From contig JAFXUJ010000007.1 of the NCBI GenBank assembly GCA_017525025.1, positions 62,001 through 126,000 on the forward strand: DNA of 64,000 bases, read 5' to 3'. The stretch's first letter is position 1, and each line of letters opens with the position of its first letter. Position numbers and translations under genes: made by a program. Shown here in pieces: positions 59,397 through 64,000 of this stretch. The DNA is from Elusimicrobiaceae bacterium (lineage in GTDB: Bacteria; Elusimicrobiota; Elusimicrobia; Elusimicrobiales; Elusimicrobiaceae). The notes beneath the pieces are model-generated. The model did not search any database, was not told the origin of the DNA, and was given only the letters and a program-made list of their open reading frames with translations.

Positions 59397-59954
59397 ATGA
59401 AAAAAGGTTTTACGCTAGTGGAAATTTTAATTGCTGTAATGATTGTTGCTATTTTGGTGGCCATGGCGGTTCCTATGTATGAAAAGACGATTGAAAAGTC
59501 CCGCATGGCAGAGGTCCGTACGGTGCTTAAACGGATTTATGACTCCAAAATGCGCCTTATGGAAGATATGGAAGTATTTAATTACTTGGATGGTAGCAAT
59601 CGCCCGCGCTTTGGGTTTGAAAATTTGGACTATACCTTCAGGTGTTCTGGCGGTACATCTTCCTCCAACGGGCACGTAGTCAAATGCGCCACGAAAGACT
59701 TTACTTATGTTTTAAATCCTAACGGTGCGCAAAATTCCGTTTGTGCGGCGCGGCGCAGCGGGGATAACGAAGGGGTTAATATTTTGTACGGTCTGGTAGG
59801 CGTAAATAAAGTGGTTCAGTGTAACCGGGCCAATGTGCCGGCCAACCAAGATGGCTGTGGAGCGTATGGTATGCCGGATACGCCGGGTAATGCTTGGTGT
59901 ACGCCGGGGGTGGACGTTGCCCCGGTGCAGCCCGAAGAACCCGCCCAAAACTAG
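59397..59954 (+). CDS. Type IV pilin-like protein 3
   Basis: The 185-aa protein starts KKG then FTLVEILIAVMIVAILVAMA, again a prepilin signal with Glu at +5. EKSRMAEVRTVLKRIYDSKM matches the helix pattern of the other two. The C-terminal part holds six Cys and ends in a Pro/Glu-rich tail (DVAPVQPEEPAQN). It lies 12 nt after pilin 2 and ends with a terminator, so the three genes form one operon. Confidence 0.9.
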   Translation: MKKGFTLVEILIAVMIVAILVAMAVPMYEKTIEKSRMAEVRTVLKRIYDSKMRLMEDMEVFNYLDGSNRPRFGFENLDYTFRCSGGTSSSNGHVVKCATKDFTYVLNPNGAQNSVCAARRSGDNEGVNILYGLVGVNKVVQCNRANVPANQDGCGAYGMPDTPGNAWCTPGVDVAPVQPEEPAQN

Positions 59955-59965
59955 ATGAGTTTTTT

Positions 59966-59994
59966 AAATCCCGGTTTTAATACCGGGATTTTTA
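59966..59994 (+). terminator. Terminator of the pilin operon
   Basis: AAATCCCGGT and ACCGGGATTT pair around TTTAAT, followed by a short T run. Confidence 0.88.
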
Positions 59995-60097
59995 AGGCAA
60001 AAAATCTTTACAACATAACGGAAAATTTTTATAATGAAAAAAGTTGTGTAACAGCCTGCCGTTTGGGCTTCATTTAGTAAATTAAAAAGAGGTGCTT

Positions 60098-60664
60098 ATG
60101 ACCGGAATGGTAATACTGTTGGTAGTGGTTGGCATATTGGTTGCATATGGCGTGGTAACGTATAACGGATTTATTACGTTGCGTAACCGGGTAAAGGAAG
60201 CGTGGAGCGATATAGAAGTGCAAATGAAACGCCGCTACGATTTGATTCCTAATTTAGTAGAAACGGTAAAAGGGTATGCCTCGCATGAAAGCGGTACGTT
60301 GGAAAAAGTAATTCAAGCCCGCAACATGGCTATGGCCGTGAATCCTTCCGATATGAAAAAATTAGCCAATTCCGAAAATGTACTTTCCGGTGCGCTGAAA
60401 TCCTTGTTTGCCTTAAGTGAAAATTATCCCACCTTGCAAGCTAACGAAAACTTTTTGGAATTGCAACGCGAATTGCGTGATACCGAAGATAAACTGCAAG
60501 CAGCTCGTCGTTTTTATAACGGAAATGTGTTATCTTTTAATACCAAGGCTGAAACTTTCCCCAGCAACTTAGTGGCCGCTTTGTTTCACATTGAAAAAGG
60601 TGAATTCTTTGAAATTGAAGAGACGGATGCTGCTGCGCGTCAGCCGGTACAAGTTAAATTTTAA
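60098..60664 (+). CDS. LemA family protein
   Basis: The 188-aa protein has one N-terminal membrane helix (MVILLVVVGILVAYGVVTYN) and the LemA core: LRNRVKEAWSDIEVQMKRRYDLIPNLVETVKGYA and ELQRELRDTEDKLQAARRFYNGNV, ending NTKAETFPSNLVAALF. LemA proteins have a four-helix extracytoplasmic domain; their function is not settled, but they often stand beside M48 peptidases, as here. ATG 60098 has AAAGAGG upstream; a GTG two codons earlier is less likely. The next gene starts 11 nt later. Confidence 0.93.
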   Translation: MTGMVILLVVVGILVAYGVVTYNGFITLRNRVKEAWSDIEVQMKRRYDLIPNLVETVKGYASHESGTLEKVIQARNMAMAVNPSDMKKLANSENVLSGALKSLFALSENYPTLQANENFLELQRELRDTEDKLQAARRFYNGNVLSFNTKAETFPSNLVAALFHIEKGEFFEIEETDAAARQPVQVKF

Positions 60665-60675
60665 GTAGGGGCCTT

Positions 60676-61662
60676 ATGGCTACTATCTACGAACATATTG
60701 AAGAAAACAAGCGGCGCACTGTGCTGCTTGTTTTGTTATTCCCCTTTGTGTTTGCTTTGCTGGCAGCTCTATCTTTGGGCTTGTTGGTATGGTTTAGCGG
60801 AGCGGGGGAGGGCCCTTCTGTCGTTCTTTACGGGCAAGCCCTTACCGCAACGCAAGCTTCCCTCGTACAGACGGCTATTTTGGTCATCCCGATTTGCTGG
60901 GTGTTGGCTATTGCGTGGATTTGTTTCTCCTATTTTTCCGGCGATAAATGGATGTTATCCAGTGCCGGGGCCATAGCTGTAACCCGCCGGGATCAACCGG
61001 AAATTTACCGTTTAGTGGAAAATTTGTGCATTACCCGCGGATTACCCGTACCGCGTATTTATATCATGGATGATGAATCGCTAAATGCTTTTGCGACGGG
61101 GCGCGACCCGGATCATGCCTCCATTGCTTTAACAAAGGGAATTGTAAAACGCTTGGAGCGTACGGAGTTGGAGGGCGTTATTGCGCATGAACTGGCGCAC
61201 GTGGAAAACCGGGATATTCGTTTAATGTTAATTACCGTGGCGGGTATTTCGTTTTGTACGTTAGCCGGGGAGTGGTTGTTACGCAGCAGCCTTCGCCGTC
61301 GCAGCGGTAAAAATAATGGGGGCGCTTTTTTAGTAGTATTGGGATTGGTATTTTTAGTCTATGGATATTTACTGGCTCCGTTAATTCGTTTGGCGGTTTC
61401 CCGCCAACGGGAATATCAAGCCGACGCAACGGCCGCTTTAACGACGCGCAATCCGCGCGCTTTGGCCAGTGCACTGCAAAAAATATCGGGCGATAGCCGG
61501 GTAGAAGCTTTGGATTATCGGGAGAGTATGGCCGCGATGTGCATTGTAAATCCGCTGGGCAAGATGGGGCTTTTTTCAAGCTTGTCCGGTTTAATGGCCA
61601 CGCATCCGCCTATCCAAAAACGCATTGCGGCCTTGTTGGATATGGACCGTGCTTATCATTAG
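60676..61662 (+). CDS. M48 membrane metallopeptidase (HtpX-like), copy 1
   Basis: The 328-aa protein has two N-terminal helices (about 15-42 and 65-92), then RLVENLCITRGLPVPRIYIM, the zinc motif HELAHVENRD (HEXXH) and two further helices. The third zinc ligand region is RQREYQADATAALTTRNPRALAS. It should degrade or trim membrane proteins at the cytoplasmic face. It lies between lemA and a second M48 gene in one operon. Confidence 0.92.
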   Translation: MATIYEHIEENKRRTVLLVLLFPFVFALLAALSLGLLVWFSGAGEGPSVVLYGQALTATQASLVQTAILVIPICWVLAIAWICFSYFSGDKWMLSSAGAIAVTRRDQPEIYRLVENLCITRGLPVPRIYIMDDESLNAFATGRDPDHASIALTKGIVKRLERTELEGVIAHELAHVENRDIRLMLITVAGISFCTLAGEWLLRSSLRRRSGKNNGGAFLVVLGLVFLVYGYLLAPLIRLAVSRQREYQADATAALTTRNPRALASALQKISGDSRVEALDYRESMAAMCIVNPLGKMGLFSSLSGLMATHPPIQKRIAALLDMDRAYH

Positions 61663-61670
61663 GAGAGTGA

Positions 61671-62702
61671 ATGGCAGTAGCTTATACATATATTCGCCGG
61701 AACCAACTTCGTAGCCAAGTATTTATTGTGCTATTTGCGTTGTCGCTCATGATTTTTATTTATTTATCGACGTTCGGCTTTTATGTGTTGGCTGGTATCT
61801 TGGCTTATGCACGCTCCACCGGATTTCTAACATGGGGGAGTACGTTTTCATTGGCGATGATGAAATCAATTGATGCTTGTCGGTGGTTATTGCCGCTGAG
61901 TGTGTTGATTTCTGTGTTTTGGGCGCGTCTCGCGATTAAAGAAGGCGTGGATTTTGTTTTAGCACGGGTTCGTCGGGTACGGCCGTTACTGAAATGGGAC
62001 GCTTACGAGGCGTATACCATACTGGAGACTTTGTGCATACGTACCGGGGATCCGTTGCCGCAACTCTATGAGATAAGAGATTCTGCCCTGAATGTTTTTT
62101 CTGTAGGGGCCAACCCGGAAGAGTCCGCCATTGTCATTTCTTCTGCCGCGCTGGAAAAATTATCACGTACGGAATTAGAAGGTGTGTTTGCACATGAATT
62201 GGCACACATTCGCAACTATGATGTGCGAACAATGACGGTAATGGTAACTTGTTTGGCTTTCTTTACTTTTGCCGGTGAGTATTTTTTCTACGGGATGGAA
62301 AAATACGACATCTACGAACAAAGCAGTGTAGACTGGCGAGATATCCGTCCTATGGGCCCGTTGGCATACGTAGGGTTGATGCTCATGATTTATGGCTATG
62401 TGGTGGCTCCTTTGTTGCGTTTAGGTTTGTCGCGCACGCGCGAACGCTTGGCCGATGCCGAGGCAGCCTTGACTACACGTTATCCGCGCGGACTGGCGCG
62501 AGCATTGTGGCACATGAGTGCCAATTGCCGTTTGACGGCCATGAAGAACTCCATGTTGTTTGGAGCTTTATGTATTGTTGTACCGGAAGATAAACCTAAT
62601 TTGTTTGAGATGTTAAGCGGATTGGCTTACTCCCATCCGCCGGTGGAAGAGCGTATTTGTGCCCTCAATGATATGGACGGGATGTTTTCCCCGGTTAAAT
62701 AA
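61671..62702 (+). CDS. M48 membrane metallopeptidase (HtpX-like), copy 2
   Basis: The 343-aa protein repeats the plan of its neighbour: two N-terminal helices, ILETLCIRTGDPLPQLYEI, the zinc motif HELAHIRNYD, two helices, and RTRERLADAEAALTTRYPRGL with the distal Glu/Asp region. Zinc ligands are kept, so it should be active. The two M48 proteins are clear paralogues but differ over most of their length. The gap to copy 1 is 8 nt with AGGAG before the start. Confidence 0.9.
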   Translation: MAVAYTYIRRNQLRSQVFIVLFALSLMIFIYLSTFGFYVLAGILAYARSTGFLTWGSTFSLAMMKSIDACRWLLPLSVLISVFWARLAIKEGVDFVLARVRRVRPLLKWDAYEAYTILETLCIRTGDPLPQLYEIRDSALNVFSVGANPEESAIVISSAALEKLSRTELEGVFAHELAHIRNYDVRTMTVMVTCLAFFTFAGEYFFYGMEKYDIYEQSSVDWRDIRPMGPLAYVGLMLMIYGYVVAPLLRLGLSRTRERLADAEAALTTRYPRGLARALWHMSANCRLTAMKNSMLFGALCIVVPEDKPNLFEMLSGLAYSHPPVEERICALNDMDGMFSPVK

Positions 62703-62714
62703 TTAAATTCCCCT

Positions 62715-62742
62715 TTGCCAATATCCTCTAAAAAACTACAAT
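62715..62742 (+). promoter_or_regulatory. Promoter of the O-antigen-ligase-like gene
   Basis: TTGCCA (62715-62720), a 16-bp spacer and TACAAT (62737-62742) lie 26 nt before the ATG. Confidence 0.55.
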
Positions 62743-62768
62743 ATAAGAAATAGTTTTAGGAAGGTACT

Positions 62769-64000
62769 ATGCTTAATTTAACAAAATCCGTGAAAGAAAC
62801 AATTTATATGAAAATAGTGCGTGTGCTGTTAGCCATGTGCTTTTTAATTGTGCCTTTGATTTTTTTTACCGATTTAACGTCCAATCCTTTTTTTATTCAA
62901 AATAGTTTGCTTTATGTACTCTTGGCTTTAATTTATGCAACATTGGCCATTAAATTTTTGCGCTCGCAAAATATTGATTTTACTAAAACTTTTTTTGATT
63001 TGGCTTTCTTCCTTTATGTGTTGGCTTGCGTAGTGGGGTGGTTGTCGGCCGTGTCATCGGCGCCGCAAGCTATGCGTCAAACTATGTTTTACGGACTTCT
63101 CAACAACGGCAGTTTGTTGTTGCTGGTTTGCGTGGGAGCGTATGTAATTAGCAAAAATATTGTTTTCACCGGCACGATTGAAAGTAAAACAAACTACATT
63201 TTATTATTCTTGGGCTGGGGAGGATTATGGTTTCTCTCTCCGTTACTGAAAACACATTTATCTTCTCAAGGACTGGTGGCGCAATTGTTTGATTGGTATG
63301 GTTTGGCTATGTGGGTAGTCGGAGTGTGGTTGGCGGTGCGGGTGCTGCGTAAACTGGTGCAGGAAAATATTTTAGTATTGCTTTTTGTGGCCGTATTTTT
63401 GGCTTGTTGTTACGGCGTTTTACAGGCGTTGGGGCTTGAATTTTTGTGGCCGTTTGAAATAAACCAGTTTGCAACGCGGGCTTTTTCTACCTTTGGAAAT
63501 CCTAACTTTTTATCTTCTGCGGTTGTTATGTTGTTGCCGGCTTTGCTGGTATATTACATGCGTACCGAAAGCAAAAAAGATTTGTTTGTTTACGGTTTAT
63601 TAGTATTGGTATATATTTTGTTTTTATCGTTTGGGTTAGCCCGTTCTTGTTGGTTAGGCGCGGCCAGCGCGTTAATCATGATGTGGATGTTTGGAACGTT
63701 GCGTTCTTTGATTTGGCGCCGCAAAGGCCGGGTGTTTTTGCTAGCCTTGTTGGCCGTGGGAGTTGGTTGGAGTTCTGTATATGTGGATGGGAAATCGGGC
63801 GGCCCGAGTCCGGTAGCGGCCCGCATGCAGGAGCTAACGCAAGTAACGCCTTCCAATTTTACGCTCAACGTGGACAAAGATAAAATTTTTCAATCCATGC
63901 ACCAACGCCTTTTTATGTGGGACGTATCCAAAGATATTTTCCTCGTTCGCCCGGTGCTAGGGATCGGGTTGGGGAATTTCCAAATGGCTTTTGCACAAAA
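62769..64000 (+). CDS. O-antigen ligase/polymerase-like membrane protein, 3' end outside the window
   Basis: From ATG 62769 (AGGAAGG upstream) the frame stays open to the last base, giving at least 410 residues. About ten hydrophobic helices are seen. FSTFGNPNFLSSAVVMLLPA and the later RLFMWDVSKDIFLVRPVLGI with GLGNF match the O-antigen ligase (WaaL/Wzy, PF04932-type) family, in which an Arg-containing periplasmic loop lies before a PxxGxG-like helix. It would join or polymerise O-antigen or another glycan at the periplasmic face. Ligase and polymerase cannot be told apart by sequence here. Confidence 0.85.
   Translation, partial: MLNLTKSVKETIYMKIVRVLLAMCFLIVPLIFFTDLTSNPFFIQNSLLYVLLALIYATLAIKFLRSQNIDFTKTFFDLAFFLYVLACVVGWLSAVSSAPQAMRQTMFYGLLNNGSLLLLVCVGAYVISKNIVFTGTIESKTNYILLFLGWGGLWFLSPLLKTHLSSQGLVAQLFDWYGLAMWVVGVWLAVRVLRKLVQENILVLLFVAVFLACCYGVLQALGLEFLWPFEINQFATRAFSTFGNPNFLSSAVVMLLPALLVYYMRTESKKDLFVYGLLVLVYILFLSFGLARSCWLGAASALIMMWMFGTLRSLIWRRKGRVFLLALLAVGVGWSSVYVDGKSGGPSPVAARMQELTQVTPSNFTLNVDKDKIFQSMHQRLFMWDVSKDIFLVRPVLGIGLGNFQMAFAQ

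Overview
The window looks like chromosomal DNA of a diderm, mid-GC bacterium, most likely Elusimicrobiota (gut Elusimicrobiaceae type). The call is inferred from a secretin, outer-membrane and lipoprotein-type gene products, multiple GspG/PilA-like pilins, a Tad locus with a fused CpaE-CpaF ATPase, and the general gene set. No 16S rRNA gene is present to confirm it. Genes are densely packed, the only RNA gene is one tRNA, and I saw no insertion sequence, prophage or CRISPR array.

Region 1 (1-14889) is a Tad (Flp) pilus locus. It holds the 3' end of the secretin, a CpaE-CpaF fusion ATPase, TadB with a long secreted N-terminal extension, TadC, a TPR protein, a HAMP sensor protein, a small membrane protein and a thioredoxin-fold lipoprotein. 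These are followed by a signalling block (sensor kinase, receiver-kinase hybrid, NarL-type regulator), then a 56-aa Flp pilin and two TadE/TadG-like proteins.

Region 2 (14950-25200) is the most novel part. A near-consensus promoter drives six genes whose products match no family I recognise. Five are large proteins with one N-terminal membrane anchor and long Gly/Ser/Asn/Arg-rich or Cys-rich extracytoplasmic parts. Two are paralogues sharing a KRSAD...NEG..AFLA block and a C-terminal multi-pass module. The last gene (1168 aa, about 27 Cys) has its own promoter and a structured leader RNA, and a strong terminator ends the region. I propose that this is an undescribed envelope or surface assembly linked to the Tad pilus.

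Region 3 (25200-45400) is mostly housekeeping and envelope functions: TPR protein, RsmA, glutamate formimidoyltransferase, cold-shock protein, MATE transporter, MTA phosphorylase, an ECF sigma factor coupled to a vWA membrane protein, PBP4-type peptidase, two tandem M24 peptidases, EF-P with an atypical loop, two DUF192 proteins, a beta-barrel candidate, a DJ-1-like protein, MetK and a secreted M20 peptidase.

Region 4 (45400-64000) has an Opp/Dpp peptide importer with an M20 peptidase inside the operon, an acyl-CoA ligase, a CCA-adding enzyme next to a tRNA-Gly that lacks encoded CCA, a membrane-anchored CBM48-like protein, a LexA-like repressor divergent from a flavoprotein, a methyltransferase-like protein, a WaaP-like kinase, an FKBP isomerase, three tandem type IV pilin-like genes, a LemA-M48-M48 operon and the start of an O-antigen-ligase-like gene that runs off the window.

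Promoters and terminators were read by eye. Promoters resemble sigma70 sites (TTGNNN, 16-18 bp, TATAAT/TACAAT/TATACT). Several genes appear to start 6-8 nt after a -10 box with no Shine-Dalgarno, which suggests leaderless mRNAs. No gene-free stretch exceeds 300 bases.
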